Source: Bacteroidota bacterium
GTDB taxonomy: Bacteria; Bacteroidota; Ignavibacteria; Kryptoniales; JAKASW01
Length of the DNA: 64,000 nucleotides
Reading direction: 5' to 3'
Assembly (NCBI GenBank): GCA_021789975.1
Contig: JAJYIT010000001.1
Span: forward strand, 76,247-140,246
Below, piece after piece: positions 16,522 through 25,440 of this stretch (position 1 is its first letter; each line of letters starts with the position of its first letter). The translations under genes and the position numbers were made by a program. The notes under the pieces are model-generated. The model was given only the letters and a program-made list of their open reading frames with translations. It did no database searches and was not told the DNA's origin.

Positions 16522-18966
16522 TCATCTCTTTCCAAATCTGAAAGCGAGTTCTACATTGCTGAGGACTGGTACTTCCGCCTCGTTCATCCGGACGACTGAT
16601 TCCATCCCTACAAGCCACGGCAATTCTTCGACGAGCTGTGAAATTCTGCCGAGAAATTCCTCGCACTTTGACGATTCATTCCATCCGACACTCGTCAACA
16701 TAGATTTCGCATCACGATCCGTCAGCGGCGTGATTCTCTGAATTGTGGGTTTGCCTGGCAAAGCTATGGCAATCAGGGGACCGAAATGAGGATCAGATTT
16801 TATTTGGATCCGACATTGATCTTTTGCGTTCTCTTTGCCCGCAGGATTATCGACTTTCAGACCGAAGCAGACAAGAACCTCCTCCGCTATTTTTCCGCTG
16901 AGGCTGACCGGCTCATCTTCGTTCCGGGTACGCTCCATTATTTCATCAAGTTTCCTTCTGGCTCTAACCAGGTCTACATCATCGAACCACAGAAGACGTC
17001 CCCGGGGCTGTTTCCGATTTGCAGCGTACTCCGTCACCCTTGCAAGGGCAAGTGCGGCAGATTCGGGAAAACGGTAAGATGGAAACACCGTACGGCCCTG
17101 CTGTCGTTCGTTCGTACTGGACCGCGATCTTTCATTTTGAAATGCAGCCGAACTTGCAACCTGTATTGCCTTGGCGGTACCCATCAGGCAGAGGAGTACA
17201 GGCTTCCTAGTGCGAGCATCTTTTTCTGAAAAGAGTGCGCCGCGCCGTATTGCTCTTCCTACCGGATCAGGATCGCATCCGCCGATGCAAGCAAATATCG
17301 CAATGAGTGAATCCACGTCGTCGCGCTTAAGAAGTTCGGTAACGGCACGTTCGTAGTCGACCGCGGTGGCGAGAGCTCCAAGGTTCAACATCTTATCAGC
17401 GGTAACTGAGAGGCCGTTCGCGTCACACGCGTCTGCACATATGGTAAGTCCGCCCGCCGCGTTGCTTAAGACGGCTACTCTGTTCCCGTTCGGCATCGGT
17501 TGGTGAGCGAGAAGCATGGCTACATCGAACATCTCTTCCAGTGTCTCTGCCCTGATTACGCCTGTTTGCTGGAAGAGTGCATCGACTTCGGTGTCCCCCT
17601 CAGAACCGTTGACATGGACTTCTCCTCTCTCTTGACCTGCTTTACTCCTTCCGCTTTTCACGCAAAGAACAGGCTTCTTCTGTGAAACTCTTCTGGCTAC
17701 TCTCGCGAATCGCCGAGGATTTCCGAACCTCTCCAGGTAGAGTACGACAACGTCGGTTTCAGGATCTTCTTCCCAGTATTCAAGGAGATCGTTCCCCGAT
17801 ACGTCACCGCGGTTTCCGCCGGACACAAAAGTTGAAAACCCGATTCCTCTTTCCGCCGCGTAGTCAAGGATGACGACGCCGAGCGCTCCGGTGTGCGAAT
17901 AGAAACCGACTTTCCCTGAAGGCGGCATCAATTCCGCCAGGCTCGCATTCAATCGAATCTCGTTTTGAGTGTTGATTATGCCGAGGCAATTCGGTCCGAT
18001 GAGGCGCATGCCGTTTGACCTGACAATTTCCACCAGCTTGTTTTGTAAGGCGAGGCCGTCTTCTCCAGTTTCTGCAAACCCTGCGCTTATGACAATTATA
18101 CCCCTTGCTCCCCTCGATGCTGAGTCGGTCACCACATCCAAGACGTTCGGCGCGGGAACGGCTATTATCACAAGGTCCGGTCGCTCCGGGAGGTTGGTTA
18201 CGGAAGAATACGCTCGGACGCCGCGGATCGATGATGCCTGATTGTTTACCGGGTAAACAGTTCCACTGAAATCTGATTCGACAATGTGCCGGAACACAAG
18301 ACTCCCGGCAGCTTTTGGGTCCCTCGATGCTCCGACGACTGCAATGCACGACGGCTTCAGAAGAGAGATCAGTGAGTTGGCAGCAGCGATTCGGTCTCTG
18401 AGTTCGGCCCGCTCGCGCACGGCGGCATTTCCGCCTACCGGGAATTCTATATGAACAGTGCTGCCTCCGATCGCTTTCACAGTCTCGAAGCCGGCATCCC
18501 TGAACACCGTTGACATTTTCTCGTTGTCGTACAGCATCTCCGCTTCGAAGCCCACGAAACCGTTCGCCGCGGCTATACCGGCAAGGCGCTCGAGCAAGAG
18601 CGTGCCGATACCCCTGCCATGATATTCATCGTCAACCAGGAACGACACTTCGGCGGCGTTCCTCACGGTCATTCCGGCGTAGTTGCCCATGCCGACAATC
18701 TTTCCTGTTGGATTGCCGCCCAGCACTGCAAGCAAACTGGCTTTATCACGAGGTTCGTTGGCGCACAAATCTTCAAGAATTGATCTCGAAACATAGCTGA
18801 CGCCGCCCATGAACCTGAAATATCTGCTCTCTTCGGAGACATGCTTTATCAGCTCCTCGACGACGGGCACATCATTCTGAGTCGCAAGTCGCACTGTAAT
18901 ACTCGTACCGTCGCGGAGCAGAACATGCTCCCGGTAGCCTTCCCAATCTTTGATTATCCTGAACAT
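16522..18966 (-). CDS. GNAT acetyltransferase fused to an ADP-forming acyl-CoA synthetase-like module (Pat-like)
   Basis: An 814-residue protein. Order: GNAT domain (about 20-175, acetyl-CoA loop HGRGIGT at 116-122), CoA-binding Rossmann domain (205-300, IAVVGASRDP, GPNCLGI at 324-330), succinyl-CoA-ligase-like domain (345-480, with SHTGALG at 357-363 where related proteins have SQSGALG), a second flavodoxin-like lobe (490-610), and a remnant of the ATP-grasp domain. Proteins of this make-up (bacterial Pat) acetylate lysines, classically of acetyl-CoA synthetase, which is encoded divergently next door. The ATP-grasp part jumps from GLKVDNPAGKENAKD to SDPHFGPLI, so the ATP-binding lobe is missing and ligase activity is unlikely. 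GNAT is at the N terminus, not the C terminus as in Salmonella Pat. Confidence 0.85.
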   Translation of the reverse strand: MFRIIKDWEGYREHVLLRDGTSITVRLATQNDVPVVEELIKHVSEESRYFRFMGGVSYVSRSILEDLCANEPRDKASLLAVLGGNPTGKIVGMGNYAGMTVRNAAEVSFLVDDEYHGRGIGTLLLERLAGIAAANGFVGFEAEMLYDNEKMSTVFRDAGFETVKAIGGSTVHIEFPVGGNAAVRERAELRDRIAAANSLISLLKPSCIAVVGASRDPKAAGSLVFRHIVESDFSGTVYPVNNQASSIRGVRAYSSVTNLPERPDLVIIAVPAPNVLDVVTDSASRGARGIIVISAGFAETGEDGLALQNKLVEIVRSNGMRLIGPNCLGIINTQNEIRLNASLAELMPPSGKVGFYSHTGALGVVILDYAAERGIGFSTFVSGGNRGDVSGNDLLEYWEEDPETDVVVLYLERFGNPRRFARVARRVSQKKPVLCVKSGRSKAGQERGEVHVNGSEGDTEVDALFQQTGVIRAETLEEMFDVAMLLAHQPMPNGNRVAVLSNAAGGLTICADACDANGLSVTADKMLNLGALATAVDYERAVTELLKRDDVDSLIAIFACIGGCDPDPVGRAIRRGALFSEKDARTRKPVLLCLMGTAKAIQVASSAAFQNERSRSSTNERQQGRTVFPSYRFPESAALALARVTEYAANRKQPRGRLLWFDDVDLVRARRKLDEIMERTRNEDEPVSLSGKIAEEVLVCFGLKVDNPAGKENAKDQCRIQIKSDPHFGPLIAIALPGKPTIQRITPLTDRDAKSMLTSVGWNESSKCEEFLGRISQLVEELPWLVGMESVVRMNEAEVPVLSNVELAFRFGKR

Positions 18967-19224
18967 CGCTTGACCCTTTCCGAGACGAATTTAACTTTCG
19001 GAGGTGCATCTTAAAAGCTCAGACCCCGGAATAATATTCTTTCAAATAGATTGTTTATATTCTTGAAAACAAGTGATGCACCCCTGAACCGGTTGAAAAC
19101 TTTTTTGACCCCAAATTAGTTGAAAGTAATGATGCCGTCCGGAAAGTGTGGATTGGTTTGACGACTTCCTGCGTTTGAACCTTCCGGCGGAGATTCTTTG
19201 AACATTTAAAAGGAGACACAACCC
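18967..19224. other. Divergent promoter region between the GNAT fusion gene and acs
   Basis: 258 bp with no gene. A tentative acs promoter is TTGACC (19105-19110), 16 bp, TAATGA (19127-19132). Promoter for the minus-strand gene not resolved. No CRP-type palindrome seen. Confidence 0.35.
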
Positions 19225-21324
19225 ATGGCTGACAGGAATACCACCGAGGTAAGCGAAGCCCAAATTGCGGCCCACTGGAAAGAAGAAGAGTATTACTACC
19301 CCTCCGCGAAATTCATCTCCCAGGCAAATCTGGTCGATGCCGATATAGACAAGAAATTTGGCCTCGACAATTTTCCCGAGTCTTTCAAGGAGTACGCCGA
19401 TCTTCTCGATTGGTACAAATACTGGCATGCCACACTTGATTCGAGCAATCCACCATTCTGGAAATGGTTTGCCGGCGGCCAGCTCAATGTCAGTCACAAT
19501 TGCATCGACAGGCATCTCGACAAAAACAAAGGCAAGGCTGCCATAATATTCGTTCCGGAGCTGGAGGAAGAGCAGCCGGTTGCCGTCACCTACCAGGAAC
19601 TGTATGTCAGGGTAAACGAAACTGCGGCACTTCTCAGAGACTATGCAGGATTGAAAAAGGGCGACAGGGTGACGATCCACATGCCGATGACGCCTGAACT
19701 TCCCGTAACGATGCTTGCCTGTGCACGACTTGGTGTCATTCACTCCGTTGTGTTCGGTGGATTCAGCGGAATGGCATGCGGCGACAGGATAGCCGACTCG
19801 GGAAGCAGGGTGCTCATCACATCGGATGGCTACTACAGGAACGGTCAGATCCAGAACCATAAGGAGAAAGCCGACATTGCAGTAAAGAGAGCAAAGGAGC
19901 TCGGTGCACAGGTCGACAAAGTCCTTGTGTGGCGGCGTCATCCAGGGAAATACATCTCATCCACTCCGATGGTGAACGGAAGAGACTATTTCATGGACGA
20001 GTTACTGAAAGATTACAGGGGCAAACGAGTAGCTCCCGTCCCTGTGGCCGCAGAAGATCCGTTGTTCCTCATGTACACCAGCGGCACGACAGGAAAGCCG
20101 AAGGGGATTCAGCACAGCACCGGCGGCTACCTGGCTTACGTGGCAGGAACTGCGAAGAACATTTTGGATATTCATCCAGAAGACATTTACTGGTGCATGG
20201 CAGACATCGGGTGGATCACCGGACATTCATATATAGTCTATGGACCACTAGCACTCGGTACGACGAGCGTCATCTACGAAGGTGTACCGACATATCCGGA
20301 TGCGGGGAGACCATGGCGTATCGCCCAGCAGCTTGATGTTAATATTTTTCATACGGCACCGACATCGATACGCCAGCTAAGGAAGTTAGGTCCTGAGGAA
20401 CCCCGCAAGTACGATTATCATTTCAAGCTGATGGTAACGGTTGGCGAGCCGATCGAGCCGGACGTATGGAGATGGTACTACAACGAAGTCGGAAAGAAAG
20501 AAGCGGTGATCGTCGATACATGGTGGCAGACCGAGAACGGCGGTTTCCTCTGCAGCACAAAACCTGCCTTGAACCCGATGAAGCCGGGAAGTGCGGGACC
20601 AGGCGTGCCGGGGATTCATCCTGTTATTTACGATGAAAACGGGGACGAGCTTCCGCCCGGGACTCAGAAGGCCGGTAACATATGCATCAGAAATCCATGG
20701 CCGGGGATTATGCAGACTATCTGGGGTGATCCCGATCGGTTCGTCGCAACCTACTATGCGAAGTACTGCAAGAACCGTCAGAGCAAGAACTGGCGGGATT
20801 GGCCGTACTTTGCAGGCGACGGCGCTCTCTATGCTGCCGACGGATATATCAGGATTCTCGGAAGAGTCGACGATGTGATTAATGTTGCAGGACACAGACT
20901 CGGCACGAAAGAACTGGAGTCCGCATGTCTTACAGTACCCGAAGTTGCTGAAGCGGCAGTCGTTCCCGTGGTTGATCAGATAAAAGGAAGAATCCCGGAA
21001 GTCTATATTGCGCTCAAGCCGGGAGTGACATTAGATCATGGAGAAGTCCAGAAGAAAGTTGTCGGCGCAATCGAGAACATAATCGGGAAGATTGCCAGAC
21101 CGTCTCACGTCTGGGTCGCGGAGGATATGCCGAAGACAAGGTCCGGGAAGATCATGAGAAGGGTATTGGCGGCCGTTTCCAACAACATGGATGTCGGAGA
21201 TGTAACCACCCTGGCGAATCCGGATATAGTGGAACACATAAAGATAATGGTACAGTCGCGGGCGAAACGCGAAGCGAGCACGGGTACACCCGACGACATA
21301 AAGCGTTTTGGCCAGAATGAATAG
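19225..21324 (+). CDS. acs: Acetyl-CoA synthetase (AMP-forming)
   Basis: A 699-residue enzyme that turns acetate, ATP and CoA into acetyl-CoA, AMP and PPi. The ANL-family P-loop YTSGTTGKPKG is at 284-294, WWQTENGG marks the adenylate-binding A5 motif, YFAGDGALYAADGYIRILGRVDD the hinge, and PKTRSGKIMRR (636-646) the A10 motif whose Lys642 is the catalytic residue that Pat-type enzymes acetylate. Slightly longer than typical (about 650). Start ATG after AAAAGGAGACACAACCC. The putative acetyltransferase lies divergently upstream and the acetate transporter follows 54 bp downstream. Confidence 0.96.
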   Translation: MADRNTTEVSEAQIAAHWKEEEYYYPSAKFISQANLVDADIDKKFGLDNFPESFKEYADLLDWYKYWHATLDSSNPPFWKWFAGGQLNVSHNCIDRHLDKNKGKAAIIFVPELEEEQPVAVTYQELYVRVNETAALLRDYAGLKKGDRVTIHMPMTPELPVTMLACARLGVIHSVVFGGFSGMACGDRIADSGSRVLITSDGYYRNGQIQNHKEKADIAVKRAKELGAQVDKVLVWRRHPGKYISSTPMVNGRDYFMDELLKDYRGKRVAPVPVAAEDPLFLMYTSGTTGKPKGIQHSTGGYLAYVAGTAKNILDIHPEDIYWCMADIGWITGHSYIVYGPLALGTTSVIYEGVPTYPDAGRPWRIAQQLDVNIFHTAPTSIRQLRKLGPEEPRKYDYHFKLMVTVGEPIEPDVWRWYYNEVGKKEAVIVDTWWQTENGGFLCSTKPALNPMKPGSAGPGVPGIHPVIYDENGDELPPGTQKAGNICIRNPWPGIMQTIWGDPDRFVATYYAKYCKNRQSKNWRDWPYFAGDGALYAADGYIRILGRVDDVINVAGHRLGTKELESACLTVPEVAEAAVVPVVDQIKGRIPEVYIALKPGVTLDHGEVQKKVVGAIENIIGKIARPSHVWVAEDMPKTRSGKIMRRVLAAVSNNMDVGDVTTLANPDIVEHIKIMVQSRAKREASTGTPDDIKRFGQNE

Positions 21325-21378
21325 AGGGTTGACCTGCCTATTTAGTCCGTCATTTGTCTAAAAGAGGAGCGATAAAAG

Positions 21379-21936
21379 ATGGATCAATTGAAACTGTCAA
21401 ATCCTGCCCCGTTGGGATTGATGGGGTTCGGCCTCACGACCGTCCTTTTGAATCTGGCAAACACCGGTGTCTTTCCCGTCAATAGCGCGATCCTTGCCAT
21501 GGGAGTATTCTACGGCGGCCTTGGGCAGGTAATTGCCGGCGTAGCCGAATTTAAAACCGGCAACACTTTCGGGATGACGACCTTTACCTCTTACGGCTTC
21601 TTCTGGCTGACCCTCGTCGCGATAATCATAACTCCGAAATTGGGGTGGAGTGATCCGCCGTCCGCCGGATTTATGGGATGGTATTTGTTCGGTTCGGGAG
21701 TCTTCACTTTCATGATGTGGATAGCAATAGTCGGGAATGGGGGAAAAGGTCTTCAGTTCATATTTCTGACACTCTGGATACTCTTCTTCCTTCTCGCTTT
21801 GAATGCATGGACCGGAGTTGATGCAATTGGGAAAATCGCAGGCTGGGAAGGTTTGATATGCGGACTTTCGGCCGTGTATGTTGCGATGGGAACGGTCATC
21901 AACGGACAAAGAGCAAAGACCGTGCTGCCCATTTGA
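21379..21936 (+). CDS. satP: Acetate/succinate transporter, GPR1/FUN34/YaaH family
   Basis: A 185-residue inner-membrane protein with six hydrophobic segments. The family signature NPAPLGL is at residues 8-14, and the FKTGNTFGMTTFTSYGFFW stretch matches the central family motif. SatP-type channels move acetate and succinate with protons. It has a ribosome-binding site (AAGAGGAG) and follows acs by 54 bp, so uptake and activation of acetate are probably one transcript. Confidence 0.94.
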   Translation: MDQLKLSNPAPLGLMGFGLTTVLLNLANTGVFPVNSAILAMGVFYGGLGQVIAGVAEFKTGNTFGMTTFTSYGFFWLTLVAIIITPKLGWSDPPSAGFMGWYLFGSGVFTFMMWIAIVGNGGKGLQFIFLTLWILFFLLALNAWTGVDAIGKIAGWEGLICGLSAVYVAMGTVINGQRAKTVLPI

Positions 21937-22033
21937 ACGGGGAGAGTCACGATGTTTTTGATCCGGCTTCAAGGAGACAGAAGTAGTGAACTTGCAATCT
22001 CTTTCCATCGTGTCCAGAATGTAAGTCGACCCT

Positions 22034-22049
22034 GGCCTGCCAGCAGGCC
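22034..22049. terminator. Stem-loop between convergent satP and cstA
   Basis: GGCCTG pairs with CAGGCC over a 4-nt loop. It lies in the 142-bp gap between two gene ends. No T run on either side, so terminator function is a guess. Confidence 0.3.
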
Positions 22050-22078
22050 GCTGGTCTGGTTGGCTTACCGGCTCAAAT

Positions 22079-23911
22079 CTACTTCGCGACGTCTTCGACA
22101 AACAGCGGCCGTGTGCCTCTCACTGTCTGGTACCACTTGGGGATAGCGTCCACCAATATGATTGCGGCACTTGCCATTATCACAGCTGTCAATATGAAGT
22201 TCAGGTAACCGGGGACTTCCATCCCGGGTTTAGAAAGCATCGGATAGTAAATGTTTTTCATATTCATCCAACCCGCGGTCAGTGTCGTCGTACCTACAAA
22301 AAGCATCGGTACAAGTGTAACCCACGCGTACTTGGCTCTTCCTCGGTTAATTATGTAAGTGGTTCCTATTGCCAGGGCAATGGTCGCCAGAAGCTGGTTT
22401 GCTGCACCGAACATCGGCCAGATCGTAGATATTGTACCAGTATAGATGAAGTAAGCCCAGCCGAAAACAACCAAGGCGCTTGTAATTATCGTACCCGGCA
22501 TCCACTTCGTTTGACCAAAAGGTCTGTAGATCTTTCCGAGACCTTCCTGGAGCACAAACCTTCCGATCCTCGTGCCGGCATCGATCGTCGTCAATATGAA
22601 CAGTGCCTCGAACATGATGGCAAAATGGTACCAGTAGGCCATGAGGCTTCGGAGCCCGGGAATCGAAGAGAAAATCTGTGCCATCCCGACTGCGAGCGAT
22701 ACTGCACCACCGGTTCTTCCGGCAAGCTGTTCTCCGACTTCCTTCGAGAGAGCGACAAGGTTCGAAGCAGTGAACCCCATTATCCTGAGCTGACCTGCCA
22801 TTGCAGCGAACTGCTTGACCGGCACATTTATTTGAAAGTAGTCATGAGGGTAAAGGCTCGCCGCGGCGATAAGCGCCAGTATCCCCACGAACCCTTCCGC
22901 CAGCATGGCTGTAAATCCGATTGTCCGGATATGCGATTCCTTCGATACCATTTTCGGAGATGTGCCCGAACTTACCAGTGCATGGAAACCCGATATCGCA
23001 CCGCAAGCAATAGTTATGAAAAGGTAAGGGAATAGTTTGCCGGGAATTATTGGCCCACCACCGTTCGTATACATCGTGAATGCCGGCATTTTGAGTACCG
23101 GTGCCACGATGATCACTCCTATGGCGAGAAAAGCCACGACCCCAAGTTTCATGAAGGAGCTTAGGTAATCGCGCGGCGAAAGGAGTATCCAAACAGGAAG
23201 GACAGACGCGAAGAATCCGTACACCGCCATTAGTATCGTCAAAGTCTCTTTGTTAAATGTGAAATACGGGGCAAGAGCCGAAGTGGGAATGTCCTTGCCG
23301 AATACGACTGCGAGTGTCATCAAAATTACGCCGACGATAGTAGCCTCAACAGTCTTTCCCTTTCTGAATTTGAACATCCACAGTCCCATAAAGATGGCTA
23401 TGGGTATGGTCATGCCGATTGCGAAGGTCCCCCACGAACTCTCTGCAAGCGCATTCACCACCACGATACCGAGACCTGCGAGTGCAACAACAATAATTAT
23501 CAGAATCGCGATCGACGCAACTGCACCACTGAGCGGACTGATTTCAGATCTTGCGATCTCGGCAAGCGACATCCCATCGTGTCGGACGGACGCTGCGAAT
23601 ATAATAAAGTCCTGGACTGCTCCTGCAATCACAACCCCGAGAAGAAGCCACAGGAATCCCGGAAGAAATCCGAATTGTGCAGCAAGCACTGGACCGACAA
23701 GAGGACCGGCACCGGCTATGGCCGCGAAGTGATGGCCGAAAAGCACCCACTTGCTCATCGGATAATAGTTATGCCCGTCATAAAGTCTGTTGGCCGGGGT
23801 AGTCCGCGAATCATCGAGCACCGCGACTTTAGCGGCGATGAAACTGTAGTAGAACTTGTACACAATCACGAAGACCGCAAGCGTAAGCAATATCAGTGGC
23901 ATCGCGTTCAT
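22079..23911 (-). CDS. cstA: Carbon starvation protein CstA, peptide/pyruvate transporter
   Basis: A 610-residue inner-membrane protein with many hydrophobic segments. Family landmarks: [42 protein letters not shown] is present near residues 40-80 (given here only as the recognised region with its [11 protein letters not shown] core), followed by [15 protein letters not shown] and [13 protein letters not shown]. CstA homologues take up pyruvate or peptides during carbon limitation. I chose ATG 23911 because AGGAGG sits eight bases ahead; the frame extends 8 codons further to TTG. Located beside acetate uptake genes, which fits a starvation-response block. Confidence 0.93.
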   Translation of the reverse strand: MNAMPLILLTLAVFVIVYKFYYSFIAAKVAVLDDSRTTPANRLYDGHNYYPMSKWVLFGHHFAAIAGAGPLVGPVLAAQFGFLPGFLWLLLGVVIAGAVQDFIIFAASVRHDGMSLAEIARSEISPLSGAVASIAILIIIVVALAGLGIVVVNALAESSWGTFAIGMTIPIAIFMGLWMFKFRKGKTVEATIVGVILMTLAVVFGKDIPTSALAPYFTFNKETLTILMAVYGFFASVLPVWILLSPRDYLSSFMKLGVVAFLAIGVIIVAPVLKMPAFTMYTNGGGPIIPGKLFPYLFITIACGAISGFHALVSSGTSPKMVSKESHIRTIGFTAMLAEGFVGILALIAAASLYPHDYFQINVPVKQFAAMAGQLRIMGFTASNLVALSKEVGEQLAGRTGGAVSLAVGMAQIFSSIPGLRSLMAYWYHFAIMFEALFILTTIDAGTRIGRFVLQEGLGKIYRPFGQTKWMPGTIITSALVVFGWAYFIYTGTISTIWPMFGAANQLLATIALAIGTTYIINRGRAKYAWVTLVPMLFVGTTTLTAGWMNMKNIYYPMLSKPGMEVPGYLNFILTAVIMASAAIILVDAIPKWYQTVRGTRPLFVEDVAK

Positions 23912-24064
23912 GGCAACAGCCTCCTTTCTTGCCAATGAGTATGTGGAAATCCAAGTTTAGCCCGGGCCGGACTCTCGGGATTTTTAGACACCATCCTATT
24001 AAGACTAATTTGTTCGATGTAATTCATATGGCTGCCCGCTCGCGTCCGCTACAAGTGTACCAGC

Positions 24065-24691
24065 TTATTTTGTTCTTCGGAAAGTCAAGACGACTTCTCC
24101 AGCGATGAAAAACTGTTTATCATCGGGCAAAAAACTCAAAACCTGGTACGATTTTGTCGAGGGCTTGAGGTTGATCTTGCCGTTTAAGAATTCGTACACT
24201 CTCACTATCAACACGCCGGCGGCACTTCCGAGTACAAGCGAGTCTTGGTCGAAAGTGGTGACTCTCCTGCAGATCACGTAATCGCCTTTGAATAGTCCAT
24301 ACGAATTCATGGCTTCATCCGATACCCTCACTGCAAACAATTCGCCGTCAGGGAGAAGCTTTGCATCGAAGTGGAGTACGTCAACTATGTTTGAAAAGAT
24401 AATATCTTTCGATTCGATTCTGGAGACAACGGGAATGGTTCGAACCGAGCTCGGGAGCGTGGAATTTGACAGTTCATTCTTCGGGAGGTTAATTCCTCGT
24501 GATCTGCCTGCTTCACGCTCAATAAACCCTTTCTTCTCGAGAGCTTTCAGCAAGTCACTTACGGCCCGAGTGGAACTAATCCCCATTTGTTCCCCCAGTT
24601 CACGGAATGTCGGAGGTTTGGAGCGTTCTTTCATGTACTTTCGAATGAATTCGAGCGCTTCACCCTGTCTTTTTGTCAACCCTCTAGCCAT
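24065..24691 (-). CDS. LexA-family repressor lacking the autoproteolysis residues
   Basis: A 208-residue protein with LexA layout. N-terminal winged helix (LTKRQGEALEFIRKYM, PPTFRELGEQMGISSTRAV, ALEKKGFIERE) and a C-terminal S24-like domain (LFAVRVSDEAMNSYGLFKGD, ending FIAGEVVLTFR). Against E. coli LexA, the catalytic Ser (G-x-SM) is Ala127 (DEAM), the catalytic Lys (VKR) is Val163 (IVR), and the Ala-Gly cleavage bond is Ser94-Lys95 (RIESKD). It therefore should not cleave itself on RecA contact. Start ATG 24691 fits LexA homologues (MARGLTKRQ); there is no ribosome-binding site. It may regulate something other than the SOS response, as LexA of Synechocystis does. Confidence 0.88.
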   Translation of the reverse strand: MARGLTKRQGEALEFIRKYMKERSKPPTFRELGEQMGISSTRAVSDLLKALEKKGFIEREAGRSRGINLPKNELSNSTLPSSVRTIPVVSRIESKDIIFSNIVDVLHFDAKLLPDGELFAVRVSDEAMNSYGLFKGDYVICRRVTTFDQDSLVLGSAAGVLIVRVYEFLNGKINLKPSTKSYQVLSFLPDDKQFFIAGEVVLTFRRTK

Positions 24692-24695
24692 GGCA

Positions 24696-24708
24696 GTGTA
24701 AATTACAC
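24696..24708. promoter_or_regulatory. Palindrome at the start of the lexA-like gene, likely autoregulatory operator
   Basis: GTGTAA-A-TTACAC is a perfect 13-bp palindrome lying 4 bp upstream of the repressor start codon. Read on the minus strand it contains TAATTTAC, close to the Bacteroidetes -10 element TAnnTTTG, with TTG 20 bp upstream. A repressor bound here would cover the promoter. Confidence 0.55.
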
Positions 24709-24857
24709 AACACAAGTTTAGGGGTCAAGAAGAACCGGTAGGTGAAAGGGGGACTGTTTAGCAAAGAGATTATAACAGCAAATGGATAATCGAAGAATTC
24801 GAATCGCTAATAAAAAACGAGCAATTCCTAAATTAGGAATAAAGTGATTATTTTCGC

Positions 24858-24887
24858 TTGACTTCTGGGCAATATTGGTTAAATTTG
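24858..24887 (+). promoter_or_regulatory. Promoter of the dcw cluster (Bacteroidetes type)
   Basis: TTGACT at 24858-24863 and TAAATTTG at 24880-24887. TTG-N19-TAnnTTTG is an exact match to the primary sigma factor consensus known from Bacteroidetes, and the -35 also fits general sigma-70. It lies about 95 bp ahead of the mraZ start. Confidence 0.65.
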
Positions 24888-24894
24888 CAACGTA

Positions 24895-24911
24895 GTGGGG
24901 AGAAGTGGGGA
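24895..24911 (+). promoter_or_regulatory. MraZ-binding repeats
   Basis: Two direct repeats GTGGGGA at 24895-24901 and 24905-24911, 10 bp apart, just downstream of the -10. E. coli MraZ binds TGGGN repeats spaced by 5 bp at the same place, so this is probably the autoregulatory site of the mraZ product. Confidence 0.65.
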
Positions 24912-24981
24912 ACCCGCTCACTCCTCCCACCAGTACTAAAAAAATGTGTCTAGTGATAACTCCTTAGAAGTCAGGAGGACA

Positions 24982-25440
24982 ATGTCGTCATTCAAAGGAA
25001 GATATGAATACGTCTTGGACTCGAAAGGTCGTCTGAGTATTCCTGCTAAGCTCAGAAAAAATCTTTCGTCCGAGGCAAGGGATACCTTTGTCGTGACTCG
25101 CGGAGACGAGAAGTGTCTCTACCTGTACCCTCTTGACGAGTGGAACAAACTCGAAGAAAAACTGCACTCACTTAACCAGTTCAAAGAGAAGCACAGGTAT
25201 TTTACCAGAGCCCTCCTCGCCTGGACTTCCGAGGAAATAATTCTGGACTCACAATCTCGGATCAGTGTCCCGAAAAATTTGCTGGAGTTTGCAGAGATCG
25301 AAAAGGAAATCGTGATAATAGGTGCGCTGGAAAGAATCGAAGTCTGGAATCCCAAGAACCTTAACGAATATTTGAATGCACAACCTGAAAATTATGCGGC
25401 GATCGTGGAACAAGTTATGGCGGCGAGTATAGACAAGTAA
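24982..25440 (+). CDS. mraZ: Transcriptional regulator MraZ
   Basis: A 152-residue SpoVT/AbrB-fold DNA-binding protein, first gene of the dcw cluster. Two DxxxR-containing halves are clear: YEYVLDSKGRLSIPAKLRK near the start and EEIILDSQSRISVPKNLLEF in the second half. MraZ represses its own cluster. I chose ATG 24982 behind TCAGGAGGACA; the frame extends 12 codons to a GTG that lies in the leader and would give an unusual N terminus. Its stop codon TAA shares its last base with the rsmH ATG. Confidence 0.95.
   Translation: MSSFKGRYEYVLDSKGRLSIPAKLRKNLSSEARDTFVVTRGDEKCLYLYPLDEWNKLEEKLHSLNQFKEKHRYFTRALLAWTSEEIILDSQSRISVPKNLLEFAEIEKEIVIIGALERIEVWNPKNLNEYLNAQPENYAAIVEQVMAASIDK

Noticed and set aside
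19042-19941. 299-codon minus-strand frame at the start of acs
   Set aside because: Antisense to acs with low-complexity, non-family sequence; a shadow of the real gene.
21397-22101. 234-codon minus-strand frame across satP
   Set aside because: Very polar translation with no family likeness, opposite a clear satP.
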